This document shows, in pieces, positions 1 to 17,200 of a stretch of 64,000 nt of DNA. The notes under the pieces are model-generated. The model was not told the DNA's origin. It was given only the letters and a program-made list of their open reading frames with translations, and ran no database searches. Each line of letters begins with the position of its first letter. The first letter of the stretch is position 1. This DNA comes from Solea solea (lineage: Eukaryota > Chordata > Actinopteri > Pleuronectiformes > Soleidae), in NCBI RefSeq assembly GCF_958295425.1, contig NC_081138.1:23479886-23543885 (forward strand). The letters are read 5' to 3'. The position numbers and the translations under genes were made by a program.

Positions 1-3000
1 TTGACTGATTTTGGACGACATACTAACCTATGACTTTTTTCACTGATTTTGGACGACATACTAACCTATGACTTTTTTGACTGATTTTGGAAGACATACT
101 AACCTATGACTTTTTGGACTGATTTTGGACGACATACTAACCTATGACTTTTTGGACTGATTTTGGAAGACAAACTAACCTATGACTTTTTGACTGATTT
201 TGGAAGACATACTAACCTATGACTTTTTTGACTGATTTTGGACGACATACTAACCTATGACTTTTTTCACAGATTTCGGACGACATACTAACCTATGACT
301 TTTTGGACTCATTTTGGACGACATACTAACCTATGACTTTTTTGACTGATTTTGGACGACATACTAACCTATGACTTTTTTGACTGATTTTGGACGACAT
401 AGTAACCTATGACTTTTTTCACAGATTTTGGACGACATACTAACTTATGACTTTTTGACTGATTTTGGACGACATACTAACCTATGACTTTTTGGACTGA
501 TTTTGGACGACATACTAACCTATGACTTTTTTCACAGATTTCGGACGACATACTAACCTATGACTTTTTGGACTCATTTTGGACGACATACTAACCTATG
601 ACTTTTTTGACTGATTTTGGACGACATACTAACCTATGACTTTTTTGACTGATTTTGGACGACATAGTAACCTATGACTTTTTTCACAGATTTTGGACGA
701 CATACTAACTTATGACTTTTTGACTGATTTTGGACGACATACTAACCTATGACTTTTTGGACTGATTTTGGACGACATACTAACCTATGACTTTTTGGAC
801 TGATTTTGGAAGACAAACTAACCTATGACTTTTTGACTGATTTTGGAAGACATACTAACCTATGACTTTTTTGACTGATTTTGGACGACATACTAACCTA
901 TGACTTTTTTCACAGATTTTGGACGACATACTAACCTATGACTTTTTTGACTGATTTTGGACGACATACTAACCTATGACTTTTTGACTGATTTTGGACA
1001 ACATACGAACCTATGACTTTTTTGACTGATTTTGGACGACATAGTAACCTATGACTTTTTTCACAGATTTTGGACGACATACTAACCTATGACTTTTTTC
1101 ACTGATTTTGGACGACATACTAACCTATGACTTTTTGGACTGATTTTGGACGACATACTAACCTATGACTTTTTTGACTGATTTTGGACGACATAGTAAC
1201 CTATGACTTTTTTCACAGATTTTGGACGACATACCAACTTATGACTTTTTGACTGATTTTGGACGACATACTAACCTGTGACTTTTTGGACTGATTTTGG
1301 ACGACATACTAACCTATGACTTTTTGGACTGATTTTGGAAGACAAACTAACCTATGACTTTTTGACTGATTTTGGAAGACATACTAACCTATGACTTTTT
1401 TGACTGATTTTGGACGACATACTAACCTATGACTTTTTTCACAGATTTTGGACGACATACTAACCTATGACTTTTTTGACTGATTTTGGACGACATACTA
1501 ACCTATGACTTTTTGACTGATTTTGGACGACATACGAACCTATGACTTTTTTGACTGATTTTGGACGACATAGTAACCTATGACTTTTTTCACAGATTTT
1601 GGACGACATACTAACCTATGACTTTTTTCACTGATTTTGGACGACATACTAACCTATGACTTTTTGGACTGATTTTGGACGACATACTAACCTATGACTT
1701 TTTGGACTGATTTTGGACGACAAACTAACCTATGACTTTTTGGACTGATTTTGGACGACATACTAACCTATGACTTTTTGACAGATTTTGGACGACATAC
1801 TAACCTATGACTTTTTTGACTGATTTTGGACTACATACTAACCTATGACTTTTTTGACTGATTTTGGACGACATACTAACCTATGACTTTTTTCACAGAT
1901 TTTGGACGACATACTAACCTATGACTTTTTTGACTCATTTTGGACGACATACTAACCTATGACTTTTTTGACTGATTTTGGACGACATACTAACCTATGA
2001 CTTTTTGACTGATTTTGGACGACAAACTAACCTATGACTTTTTGGACTGATTTTGGACGACATACTAACCTATGACTTTTTTGACTGATTTTGGACGACA
2101 TAGTAACCTATGACTTTTTTCACAGATTTTGGACGACATACCAACTTATGACTTTTTGACTGATTTTGGACGACATACTAACCTGTGACTTTTTGGACTG
2201 ATTTTGGACGACATACTAACCTATGACTTTTTGACTGATTTTGGAAGACATACTAACCTATGACTTTTTTGACTGATTTTGGACGACATACTAACCTATG
2301 ACTTTTTTCACAGATTTTGGACGACATACTAACCTATGACTTTTTTGACTGATTTTGGACGACATACTAACCTATGACTTTTTTCACTGATTTTGGACGA
2401 CATACTAACCTATGACTTTTTTGACTGATTTTGGAAGACATACTAACCTATGACTTTTTGGACTGATTTTGGACGACATACTAACCTATGACTTTTTGGA
2501 CTGATTTTGGAAGACAAACTAACCTATGACTTTTTGACTGATTTTGGAAGACATACTAACCTATGACTTTTTTGACTGATTTTGGACGACATACTAACCT
2601 ATGACTTTTTTCACAGATTTTGGACGACATACTAACCTATGACTTTTTTGACTGATTTTGGACGACATACTAACCTATGACTTTTTGACTGATTTTGGAC
2701 AACATACGAACCTATGACTTTTTTGACTGATTTTGGACGACATAGTAACCTATGACTTTTTTCACAGATTTTGGACGACATACTAACCTATGACTTTTTT
2801 CACTGATTTTGGACGACATACTAACCTATGACTTTTTGGACTGATTTTGGACGACATACTAACCTATGACTTTTTTGACTGATTTTGGACGACATAGTAA
2901 CCTATGACTTTTTTCACAGATTTTGGACGACATACCAACTTATGACTTTTTGACTGATTTTGGACGACATACTAACCTGTGACTTTTTGGACTGATTTTG

Positions 3001-6000
3001 GACGACATACTAACCTATGACTTTTTGGACTGATTTTGGAAGACAAACTAACCTATGACTTTTTGACTGATTTTGGAAGACATACTAACCTATGACTTTT
3101 TTGACTGATTTTGGACGACATACTAACCTATGACTTTTTTCACAGATTTTGGACGACATACTAACCTATGACTTTTTTGACTGATTTTGGACGACATACT
3201 AACCTATGACTTTTTGACTGATTTTGGACGACATACGAACCTATGACTTTTTTGACTGATTTTGGACGACATAGTAACCTATGACTTTTTTCACAGATTT
3301 TGGACGACATACTAACCTATGACTTTTTTCACTGATTTTGGACGACATACTAACCTATGACTTTTTGGACTGATTTTGGACGACATACTAACCTATGACT
3401 TTTTGGACTGATTTTGGACGACAAACTAACCTATGACTTTTTGGACTGATTTTGGACGACATACTAACCTATGACTTTTTGACAGATTTTGGACGACATA
3501 CTAACCTATGACTTTTTTGACTGATTTTGGACTACATACTAACCTATGACTTTTTTGACTGATTTTGGACGACATACTAACCTATGACTTTTTTCACAGA
3601 TTTTGGACGACATACTAACCTATGACTTTTTTGACTCATTTTGGACGACATACTAACCTATGACTTTTTTGACTGATTTTGGACGACATACTAACCTATG
3701 ACTTTTTGACTGATTTTGGACGACAAACTAACCTATGACTTTTTGGACTGATTTTGGACGACATACTAACCTATGACTTTTTTGACTGATTTTGGACGAC
3801 ATAGTAACCTATGACTTTTTTCACAGATTTTGGACGACATACCAACTTATGACTTTTTGACTGATTTTGGACGACATACTAACCTGTGACTTTTTGGACT
3901 GATTTTGGACGACATACTAACCTATGACTTTTTGACTGATTTTGGAAGACATACTAACCTATGACTTTTTTGACTGATTTTGGACGACATACTAACCTAT
4001 GACTTTTTTCACAGATTTTGGACGACATACTAACCTATGACTTTTTTGACTGATTTTGGACGACATACTAACCTATGACTTTTTTCACTGATTTTGGACG
4101 ACATACTAACCTATGACTTTTTGGACTGATTTTGGACGACATACTAACCTATGACTTTTTTCACAGATTTTGGACGACATACTAACCTATGACTTTTTTG
4201 ACTGATTTTGGACGACATACTAACCTATGACTTTTTTCACTGATTTTGGACGACATACTAACCTATGACTTTTTGGACTGATTTTGGACGACATACTAAC
4301 CTGTGACTTTTTGGACTGATTTTGGACGACATACTAACCTATGACTTTTTGGACTGATTTTGGAAGACAAACTAACCTATGACTTTTTGACTGATTTTGG
4401 AAGACATACTAACCTATGACTTTTTTGACTGATTTTGGACGACATACTAACCTATGACTTTTTTCACAGATTTTGGACGACATACTAACCTATGACTTTT
4501 TTGACTGATTTTGGACGACATACTAACCTATGACTTTTTGACTGATTTTGGACGACATACGAACCTATGACTTTTTTGACTGATTTTGGACGACATAGTA
4601 ACCTATGACTTTTTTCACAGATTTTGGACGACATACTAACCTATGACTTTTTTCACTGATTTTGGACGACATACTAACCTATGACTTTTTGGACTGATTT
4701 TGGACGACATACTAACCTATGACTTTTTGGACTGATTTTGGACGACAAACTAACCTATGACTTTTTGGACTGATTTTGGACGACATACTAACCTATGACT
4801 TTTTGACAGATTTTGGACGACATACTAACCTATGACTTTTTTGACTGATTTTGGACTACATACTAACCTATGACTTTTTTGACTGATTTTGGACGACATA
4901 CTAACCTATGACTTTTTTCACAGATTTTGGACGACATACTAACCTATGACTTTTTTGACTCATTTTGGACGACATACTAACCTATGACTTTTTTGACTGA
5001 TTTTGGACGACATACTAACCTATGACTTTTTGACTGATTTTGGACGACAAACTAACCTATGACTTTTTGGACTGATTTTGGACGACATACTAACCTATGA
5101 CTTTTTTGACTGATTTTGGACGACATAGTAACCTATGACTTTTTTCACAGATTTTGGACGACATACCAACTTATGACTTTTTGACTGATTTTGGACGACA
5201 TACTAACCTGTGACTTTTTGGACTGATTTTGGACGACATACTAACCTATGACTTTTTGACTGATTTTGGAAGACATACTAACCTATGACTTTTTTGACTG
5301 ATTTTGGACGACATACTAACCTATGACTTTTTTCACAGATTTTGGACGACATACTAACCTATGACTTTTTTGACTGATTTTGGACGACATACTAACCTAT
5401 GACTTTTTTCACTGATTTTGGACGACATACTAACCTATGACTTTTTGGACTGATTTTGGACGACATACTAACCTATGACTTTTTTGACTGATTTTGGACG
5501 ACATAGTAACCTATGACTTTTTTCACAGATTTTGGACGACATACCAACTTATGACTTTTTGACTGATTTTGGACGACATACTAACCTGTGACTTTTTGGA
5601 CTGATTTTGGACGACATACTAACCTATGACTTTTTGACTGATTTTGGAAGACATACTAACCTATGACTTTTTTGACTGATTTTGGACGACATACTAACCT
5701 ATGACTTTTTTCACAGATTTTGGACGACATACTAACCTATGACTTTTTTGACTGATTTTGGACGACATACTAACCTATGACTTTTTTCACTGATTTTGGA
5801 CGACATACTAACCTATGACTTTTTTGACTGATTTTGGAAGACATACTAACCTATGACTTTTTGGACTGATTTTGGACGACATACTAACCTATGACTTTTT
5901 GGACTGATTTTGGAAGACAAACTAACCTATGACTTTTTGACTGATTTTGGAAGACATACTAACCTATGACTTTTTTGACTGATTTTGGACGACATACTAA

Positions 6001-9000
6001 CCTATGACTTTTTTCACAGATTTTGGACGACATACTAACCTATGACTTTTTTGACTGATTTTGGACGACATACTAACCTATGACTTTTTTGACTGATTTT
6101 GGACAACATACGAACCTATGACTTTTTTGACTGATTTTGGACGACATAGTAACCTATGACTTTTTTCACAGATTTTGGACGACATACTAACCTATGACTT
6201 TTTTCACTGATTTTGGACGACATACTAACCTATGACTTTTTGGACTGATTTTGGACGACATACTAACCTATGACTTTTTTGACTGATTTTGGACGACATA
6301 GTAACCTATGACTTTTTTCACAGATTTTGGACGACATACCAACTTATGACTTTTTGACTGATTTTGGACGACATACTAACCTGTGACTTTTTGGACTGAT
6401 TTTGGACGACATACTAACCTATGACTTTTTGGACTGATTTTGGAAGACAAACTAACCTATGACTTTTTGACTGATTTTGGAAGACATACTAACCTATGAC
6501 TTTTTTGACTGATTTTGGACGACATACTAACCTATGACTTTTTTCACAGATTTTGGACGACATACTAACCTATGACTTTTTTGACTGATTTTGGACGACA
6601 TACTAACCTATGACTTTTTGACTGATTTTGGACGACATACGAACCTATGACTTTTTTGACTGATTTTGGACGACATAGTAACCTATGACTTTTTTCACAG
6701 ATTTTGGACGACATACTAACCTATGACTTTTTTCACTGATTTTGGACGACATACTAACCTATGACTTTTTGGACTGATTTTGGACGACATACTAACCTAT
6801 GACTTTTTGGACTGATTTTGGACGACAAACTAACCTATGACTTTTTGGACTGATTTTGGACGACATACTAACCTATGACTTTTTGACAGATTTTGGACGA
6901 CATACTAACCTATGACTTTTTTGACTGATTTTGGACTACATACTAACCTATGACTTTTTTGACTGATTTTGGACGACATACTAACCTATGACTTTTTTCA
7001 CAGATTTTGGACGACATACTAACCTATGACTTTTTTGACTCATTTTGGACGACATACTAACCTATGACTTTTTTGACTGATTTTGGACGACATACTAACC
7101 TATGACTTTTTGACTGATTTTGGACGACAAACTAACCTATGACTTTTTGGACTGATTTTGGACGACATACTAACCTATGACTTTTTTGACTGATTTTGGA
7201 CGACATAGTAACCTATGACTTTTTTCACAGATTTTGGACGACATACCAACTTATGACTTTTTGACTGATTTTGGACGACATACTAACCTGTGACTTTTTG
7301 GACTGATTTTGGACGACATACTAACCTATGACTTTTTGACTGATTTTGGAAGACATACTAACCTATGACTTTTTTGACTGATTTTGGACGACATACTAAC
7401 CTATGACTTTTTTCACAGATTTTGGACGACATACTAACCTATGACTTTTTTGACTGATTTTGGACGACATACTAACCTATGACTTTTTTCACTGATTTTG
7501 GACGACATACTAACCTATGACTTTTTTGACTGATTTTGGAAGACATACTAACCTATGACTTTTTGGACTGATTTTGGACGACATACTAACCTATGACTTT
7601 TTGGACTGATTTTGGAAGACAAACTAACCTATGACTTTTTGACTGATTTTGGAAGACATACTAACCTATGACTTTTTTGACTGATTTTGGACGACATACT
7701 AACCTATGACTTTTTTCACAGATTTCGGACGACATACTAACCTATGACTTTTTGGACTCATTTTGGACGACATACTAACCTATGACTTTTTTGACTGATT
7801 TTGGACGACATACTAACCTATGACTTTTTTGACTGATTTTGGACGACATAGTAACCTATGACTTTTTTCACAGATTTTGGACGACATACTAACTTATGAC
7901 TTTTTGACTGATTTTGGACGACATACTAACCTATGACTTTTTGGACTGATTTTGGACGACATACTAACCTATGACTTTTTGGACTGATTTTGGAAGACAA
8001 ACTAACCTATGACTTTTTGACTGATTTTGGAAGACATACTAACCTATGACTTTTTTGACTGATTTTGGACGACATACTAACCTATGACTTTTTTCACAGA
8101 TTTTGGACGACATACTAACCTATGACTTTTTTGACTGATTTTGGACGACATACTAACCTATGACTTTTTGACTGATTTTGGACAACATACGAACCTATGA
8201 CTTTTTTGACTGATTTTGGACGACATAGTAACCTATGACTTTTTTCACAGATTTTGGACGACATACTAACCTATGACTTTTTTCACTGATTTTGGACGAC
8301 ATACTAACCTATGACTTTTTGGACTGATTTTGGACGACATACTAACCTATGACTTTTTTGACTGATTTTGGACGACATAGTAACCTATGACTTCTTTCAC
8401 AGATTTTGGACGACATACCAACTTATGACTTTTTGACTGATTTTGGACGACATACTAACCTGTGACTTTTTGGACTGATTTTGGACGACATACTAACCTA
8501 TGACTTTTTGGACTGATTTTGGAAGACAAACTAACCTATGACTTTTTGACTGATTTTGGAAGACATACTAACCTATGACTTTTTTGACTGATTTTGGACG
8601 ACATACTAACCTATGACTTTTTTCACAGATTTTGGACGACATACTAACCTATGACTTTTTTGACTGATTTTGGACGACATACTAACCTATGACTTTTTGA
8701 CTGATTTTGGACGACATACGAACCTATGACTTTTTTGACTGATTTTGGACGACATAGTAACCTATGACTTTTTTCACAGATTTTGGACGACATACTAACC
8801 TATGACTTTTTTCACAGATTTTGGACGACATACTAACCTATGACTTTTTTCACTGATTTTGGACGACATACTAACCTATGACTTTTTGGACTGATTTTGG
8901 ACGACATACTAACCTATGACTTTTTTGACTGATTTTGGACGACATACTAACCTATGACTTTTTTCACAGATTTTGGACGACATACTAACCTATGACTTTT

Positions 9001-12000
9001 TTGACTCATTTTGGACGACATACTAACCTATGACTTTTTTGACTGATTTTGGACGACATACTAACCTATGACTTTTTGACTGATTTTGGACGACAAACTA
9101 ACCTATGACTTTTTGGACTGATTTTGGACGACATACTAACCTATGACTTTTTTGACTGATTTTGGACGACATAGTAACCTATGACTTTTTTCACAGATTT
9201 TGGACGACATACCAACTTATGACTTTTTGACTGATTTTGGACGACATACTAACCTGTGACTTTTTGGACTGATTTTGGACGACATACTAACCTATGACTT
9301 TTTGACTGATTTTGGAAGACATACTAACCTATGACTTTTTTGACTGATTTTGGACGACATACTAACCTATGACTTTTTTCACAGATTTTGGACGACATAC
9401 TAACCTATGACTTTTTTGACTGATTTTGGACGACATACTAACCTATGACTTTTTTCACTGATTTTGGACGACATACTAACCTATGACTTTTTTGACTGAT
9501 TTTGGAAGACATACTAACCTATGACTTTTTGGACTGATTTTGGACGACATACTAACCTATGACTTTTTGGACTGATTTTGGAAGACAAACTAACCTATGA
9601 CTTTTTGACTGATTTTGGAAGACATACTAACCTATGACTTTTTTGACTGATTTTGGACGACATACTAACCTATGACTTTTTTCACAGATTTCGGACGACA
9701 TACTAACCTATGACTTTTTGGACTCATTTTGGACGACATACTAACCTATGACTTTTTTGACTGATTTTGGACGACATACTAACCTATGACTTTTTTGACT
9801 GATTTTGGACGACATAGTAACCTATGACTTTTTTCACAGATTTTGGACGACATACTAACTTATGACTTTTTGACTGATTTTGGACGACATACTAACCTAT
9901 GACTTTTTGGACTGATTTTGGACGACATACTAACCTATGACTTTTTGGACTGATTTTGGAAGACAAACTAACCTATGACTTTTTGACTGATTTTGGAAGA
10001 CATACTAACCTATGACTTTTTTGACTGATTTTGGACGACATACTAACCTATGACTTTTTTCACAGATTTTGGACGACATACTAACCTATGACTTTTTTGA
10101 CTGATTTTGGACGACATACTAACCTATGACTTTTTGACTGATTTTGGACAACATACGAACCTATGACTTTTTTGACTGATTTTGGACGACATAGTAACCT
10201 ATGACTTTTTTCACAGATTTTGGACGACATACTAACCTATGACTTTTTTCACTGATTTTGGACGACATACTAACCTATGACTTTTTGGACTGATTTTGGA
10301 CGACATACTAACCTATGACTTTTTTGACTGATTTTGGACGACATAGTAACCTATGACTTTTTTCACAGATTTTGGACGACATACCAACTTATGACTTTTT
10401 GACTGATTTTGGACGACATAGTAACCTATGACTTTTTTCACAGATTTTGGACGACATACCAACTTATGACTTTTTGACTGATTTTGGACGACATACTAAC
10501 CTGTGACTTTTTGGACTGATTTTGGACGACATACTAACCTATGACTTTTTGGACTGATTTTGGAAGACAAACTAACCTATGACTTTTTGACTGATTTTGG
10601 AAGACATACTAACCTATGACTTTTTTGACTGATTTTGGACGACATACTAACCTATGACTTTTTTCACAGATTTTGGACGACATACTAACCTATGACTTTT
10701 TTGACTGATTTTGGACGACATACTAACCTATGACTTTTTGACTGATTTTGGACGACATACGAACCTATGACTTTTTTGACTGATTTTGGACGACATAGTA
10801 ACCTATGACTTTTTTCACAGATTTTGGACGACATACTAACCTATGACTTTTTTCACTGATTTTGGACGACATACTAACCTATGACTTTTTGGACTGATTT
10901 TGGACGACATACTAACCTATGACTTTTTGGACTGATTTTGGACGACAAACTAACCTATGACTTTTTGGACTGATTTTGGACGACATACTAACCTATGACT
11001 TTTTGACAGATTTTGGACGACATACTAACCTATGACTTTTTTGACTGATTTTGGACTACATACTAACCTATGACTTTTTTCACAGATTTTGGACGACATA
11101 CTAACCTATGACTTTTTTGACTCATTTTGGACGACATACTAACCTATGACTTTTTTGACTGATTTTGGACGACATACTAACCTATGACTTTTTGACTGAT
11201 TTTGGACGACAAACTAACCTATGACTTTTTGGACTGATTTTGGACGACATACTAACCTATGACTTTTTTGACTGATTTTGGACGACATAGTAACCTATGA
11301 CTTTTTTCACAGATTTTGGACGACATACCAACTTATGACTTTTTGACTGATTTTGGACGACATACTAACCTGTGACTTTTTGGACTGATTTTGGACGACA
11401 TACTAACCTATGACTTTTTGACTGATTTTGGAAGACATACTAACCTATGACTTTTTTGACTGATTTTGGACGACATACTAACCTATGACTTTTTTCACAG
11501 ATTTTGGACGACATACTAACCTATGACTTTTTTGACTGATTTTGGACGACATACTAACCTATGACTTTTTTCACTGATTTTGGACGACATACTAACCTAT
11601 GACTTTTTTGACTGATTTTGGAAGACATACTAACCTATGACTTTTTGGACTGATTTTGGACGACATACTAACCTATGACTTTTTGGACTGATTTTGGAAG
11701 ACAAACTAACCTATGACTTTTTGACTGATTTTGGAAGACATACTAACCTATGACTTTTTTGACTGATTTTGGACGACATACTAACCTATGACTTTTTTCA
11801 CAGATTTCGGACGACATACTAACCTATGACTTTTTGGACTCATTTTGGACGACATACTAACCTATGACTTTTTTGACTGATTTTGGACGACATACTAACC
11901 TATGACTTTTTTGACTGATTTTGGACGACATAGTAACCTATGACTTTTTTCACAGATTTTGGACGACATACTAACTTATGACTTTTTGACTGATTTTGGA

Positions 12001-14210
12001 CGACATACTAACCTATGACTTTTTGGACTGATTTTGGACGACATACTAACCTATGACTTTTTGGACTGATTTTGGAAGACAAACTAACCTATGACTTTTT
12101 GACTGATTTTGGAAGACATACTAACCTATGACTTTTTTGACTGATTTTGGACGACATACTAACCTATGACTTTTTTCACAGATTTTGGACGACATACTAA
12201 CCTATGACTTTTTTGACTGATTTTGGACGACATACTAACCTATGACTTTTTGACTGATTTTGGACAACATACGAACCTATGACTTTTTTGACTGATTTTG
12301 GACGACATAGTAACCTATGACTTTTTTCACAGATTTTGGACGACATACTAACCTATGACTTTTTTCACTGATTTTGGACGACATACTAACCTATGACTTT
12401 TTGGACTGATTTTGGACGACATACTAACCTATGACTTTTTTGACTGATTTTGGACGACATAGTAACCTATGACTTCTTTCACAGATTTTGGACGACATAC
12501 CAACTTATGACTTTTTGACTGATTTTGGACGACATACTAACCTGTGACTTTTTGGACTGATTTTGGACGACATACTAACCTATGACTTTTTGGACTGATT
12601 TTGGAAGACAAACTAACCTATGACTTTTTGACTGATTTTGGAAGACATACTAACCTATGACTTTTTTGACTGATTTTGGACGACATACTAACCTATGACT
12701 TTTTTCACAGATTTTGGACGACATACTAACCTATGACTTTTTTGACTGATTTTGGACGACATACTAACCTATGACTTTTTGACTGATTTTGGACGACATA
12801 CGAACCTATGACTTTTTTGACTGATTTTGGACGACATAGTAACCTATGACTTTTTTCACAGATTTTGGACGACATACTAACCTATGACTTTTTTCACTGA
12901 TTTTGGACGACATACTAACCTATGACTTTTTGGACTGATTTTGGACGACATACTAACCTATGACTTTTTGGACTGATTTTGGACGACAAACTAACCTATG
13001 ACTTTTTGGACTGATTTTGGACGACATACTAACCTATGACTTTTTGACAGATTTTGGACGACATACTAACCTATGACTTTTTTGACTGATTTTGGACTAC
13101 ATACTAACCTATGACTTTTTTGACTGATTTTGGACGACATACTAACCTATGACTTTTTTCACAGATTTTGGACGACATACTAACCTATGACTTTTTTGAC
13201 TCATTTTGGACGACATACTAACCTATGACTTTTTTGACTGATTTTGGACGACATACTAACCTATGACTTTTTGGACTGATTTTGGACGACAAACTAACCT
13301 ATGACTTTTTGGACTGATTTTGGACGACATACTAACCTATGACTTTTTGACAGATTTTGGACGACATACTAACCTATGACTTTTTTGACTGATTTTGGAC
13401 TACATACTAACCTATGACTTTTTTGACTGATTTTGGACGACATACTAACCTATGACTTTTTTCACAGATTTTGGACGACATACTAACCTATGACTTTTTT
13501 GACTCATTTTGGACGACATACTAACCTATGACTTTTTGACTGATTTTGGAAGACATACTAACCTATGACTTTTTTGACTGATTTTGGACGACATACTTAC
13601 CTATGACTTTTTTCACAGATTTCGGACGACATACTAACCTATGACTTTTTGGACTCATTTTGGACGACATACTAACCTATGACTTTTTTGACTGATTTTG
13701 GACGACATACTAACCTATGACTTTTTTGACTGATTTTGGACGACATAGTAACCTATGACTTTTTTCACAGATTTTGGACGACATACTAACTTATGACTTT
13801 TTGACTGATTTTGGACGACATACTAACCTATGACTTTTTGGACTGATTTTGGACGACATACTAACCTATGACTTTTTGGACTGATTTTGGAAGACAAACT
13901 AACCTATGACTTTTTGACTGATTTTGGAAGACATACTAACCTATGACTTTTTTGACTGATTTTGGACGACATACTAACCTATGACTTTTTTCACAGATTT
14001 TGGACGACATACTAACCTATGACTTTTTTGACTGATTTTGGACGACATACTAACCTATGACTTTTTGACTGATTTTGGACAACATACGAACCTATGACTT
14101 TTTTGACTGATTTTGGACGACATAGTAACCTATGACTTTTTTCACAGATTTTGGACGACATACTAACTTATGACTTTTTGACTGATTTTGGACGACATAC
14201 TAACCTGTGA
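1..14210. repeat. Array zone A: HOR units of ~1.7 to 2.1 kb
   Basis: This zone carries monomers with ATACCAACTT, seen near 1231, 2140, 2932, 3841, 5163, 5541, 6336, 7243, 8413, 9209, 10381, 10456, 11323 and 12498. They are usually followed one monomer later by CCTGTGAC. In the first half, every second copy falls 1,700 to 1,702 bp apart (1231 to 2932, 3841 to 5541, 5541 to 7243), which is about 45 monomers. The marker GGACTACATAC agrees (1830 to 3531). Later units lengthen to about 1,966 to 2,114 bp. A second marker, GATTTCGGACG, recurs near 7718, 9686, 11800 and 13617. Positions were read by eye and may be off by a few bases. The zone's right limit is where CCTGTGAC was last seen, near 14,205. 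Confidence 0.8.
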
Positions 14211-17200
14211 CTTTTTGGACTGATTTTGGACGACATACTAACCTATGACTTTTTGGACTGATTTTGGAAGACAAACTAACCTATGACTTTTTGACTGATT
14301 TTGGAAGACATACTAACCTATGACTTTTTTGACTGATTTTGGACGACATACTAACCTATGACTTTTTTCACAGATTTTGGACGACATACTAACCTATGAC
14401 TTTTTGACTGATTTTGGACGACATACGAACCTATGACTTTTTTGACTGATTTTGGACGACATAGTAACCTATGACTTTTTTCACAGATTTTGGACGACAT
14501 ACTAACCTATGACTTTTTTCACTGATTTTGGACGACATACTAACCTATGACTTTTTGGACTGATTTTGGACGACATACTAACCTATGACTTTTTGGACTG
14601 ATTTTGGACGACAAACTAACCTATGACTTTTTGGACTGATTTTGGACGACATACTAACCTATGACTTTTTGACAGATTTTGGACGACATACTAACCTATG
14701 ACTTTTTTGACTGATTTTGGACGACATAGTAACCTATGACTTTTTTCACAGATTTTGGACGACATACTAACCTATGACTTTTTTGACTGATTTTGGACGA
14801 CATACTAACCTATGACTTTTTTGACTGATTTTGGACGACATAGTAACCTATGACTTTTTTCACAGATTTTGGACGACATACTAACTTATGACTTTTTGAC
14901 TGATTTTGGACGACATACGAACCTATGACTTTTTTGACTGATTTTGGACGACATAGTAACCTATGACTTTTTTCACAGATTTTGGACGACATACTAACCT
15001 ATGACTTTTTTCACTGATTTTGGACGACATACTAACCTATGACTTTTTGGACTGATTTTGGACGACATACTAACCTATGACTTTTTGGACTGATTTTGGA
15101 CGACAAACTAACCTATGACTTTTTGGACTGATTTTGGACGACATACTAACCTATGACTTTTTGACAGATTTTGGACGACATACTAACCTATGACTTTTTT
15201 GACTGATTTTGGACTACATACTAACCTATGACTTTTTTGACTGATTTTGGACGACATACTAACCTATGACTTTTTTCACAGATTTTGGACGACATACTAA
15301 CCTATGACTTTTTTGACTCATTTTGGACGACATACTAACCTCTGACTTTTTTGACTGATTTTGGACGACATACTAACCTATGACTTTTTGACTGATTTTG
15401 GACGACAAACTAACCTATGACTTTTTGGACTGATTTTGGACGACATACTAACCTATGACTTTTTTGACTGATTTTGGACGACATAGTAACCTATGACTTT
15501 TTTCACAGATTTTGGACGACATACTAACCTATGACTTTTTTCACTGATTTTGGACGACATACTAACCTATGACTTTTTGGACTGATTTTGGACGACATAC
15601 TAACCTATGACTTTTTGGACTGATTTTGGACGACAAACTAACCTATGACTTTTTGGACTGATTTTGGACGACATACTAACCTATGACTTTTTGACAGATT
15701 TTGGACGACATACTAACCTATGACTTTTTTGACTGATTTTGGACGACATACTAACCTATGACTTTTTTCACAGATTTTGGACGACATACTAACCTATGAC
15801 TTTTTTGACTCATTTTGGACGACATACTAACCGATGACTTTTTTGACTGATTTTGGACGACATACTAACCTATGACTTTTTGACTGATTTTGGACGACAT
15901 ACGAACCTATGACTTTTTTGACTGATTTTGGACGACATAGTAACCTATGACTTTTTTCACAGATTTTGGACGACATACTAACCTATGACTTTTTTGACTG
16001 ATTTTGGACGACATAGTAACCTATGACTTTTTTCACTGATTTTGGACGACATACTAACCTATGACTTTTTTGACTGATTTTGGACGACATACTAACCTAT
16101 GACTTTTTTCACAGATTTTGGACGACATACTAACCTATGACTTTTTTGACTCATTTTGGACGACATACTAACCTATGACTTTTTTGACTGATTTTGGACG
16201 ACATACTAACCTATGACTTTTTGGACTCATTTTGGACGACATACTAACCTATGACTTTTTTGACTGATTTTGGACGACATACTAACCTATGACTTTTTGA
16301 CTGATTTTGGACGACATAGTAACCTATGACTTTTTTCACAGATTTTGGACGACATACTAACCTATGACTTTTTTTGACTCATTTTGGACGACATACTAAA
16401 CTCTGACTTTTTGGACTCATTTTGGACGACATACTAACCTATGACTTTTTTGACTGATTTTGGACGACATACTAACCTATGACTTTTTGACTGATTTTGG
16501 ACGACATACGAACCTATGACTTTTTTGACTGATTTTGGACGACATAGTAACCTATGACTTTTTTCACAGATTTTGGACGACATACTAACCTATGACTTTT
16601 TTCACTGATTTTGGACGACATACTAACCTATGACTTTTTGGACTGATTTTGGACGACATACTAACCTATGACTTTTTGGACTGATTTTGGACGACAAACT
16701 AACCTATGACTTTTTGGACTGATTTTGGACGACATACTAACCTATGACTTTTTGACAGATTTTGGACGACATACTAACCTATGACTTTTTTGACTGATTT
16801 TGGACTACATACTAACCTATGACTTTTTTGACTGATTTTGGACGACATACTAACCTATGACTTTTTTCACAGATTTTGGACGACATACTAACCTATGACT
16901 TTTTTGACTCATTTTGGACGACATACTAACCTATGACTTTTTTGACTGATTTTGGACGACATACTAACCTATGACTTTTTGACTGATTTTGGACGACAAA
17001 CTAACCTATGACTTTTTGGACTGATTTTGGACGACATACTAACCTATGACTTTTTTGACTGATTTTGGACGACATAGTAACCTATGACTTTTTTCACAGA
17101 TTTTGGACGACATACTAACCTATGACTTTTTTCACTGATTTTGGACGACATACTAACCTATGACTTTTTGGACTGATTTTGGACGACATACTAACCTATG

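Noticed and set aside
14810..14992. 60-codon open frame on the minus strand within the array
   Set aside because: It is a run of satellite monomers whose frame stays open by chance through local variants. Its residues repeat the monomer, and neighbouring copies are closed by stops.
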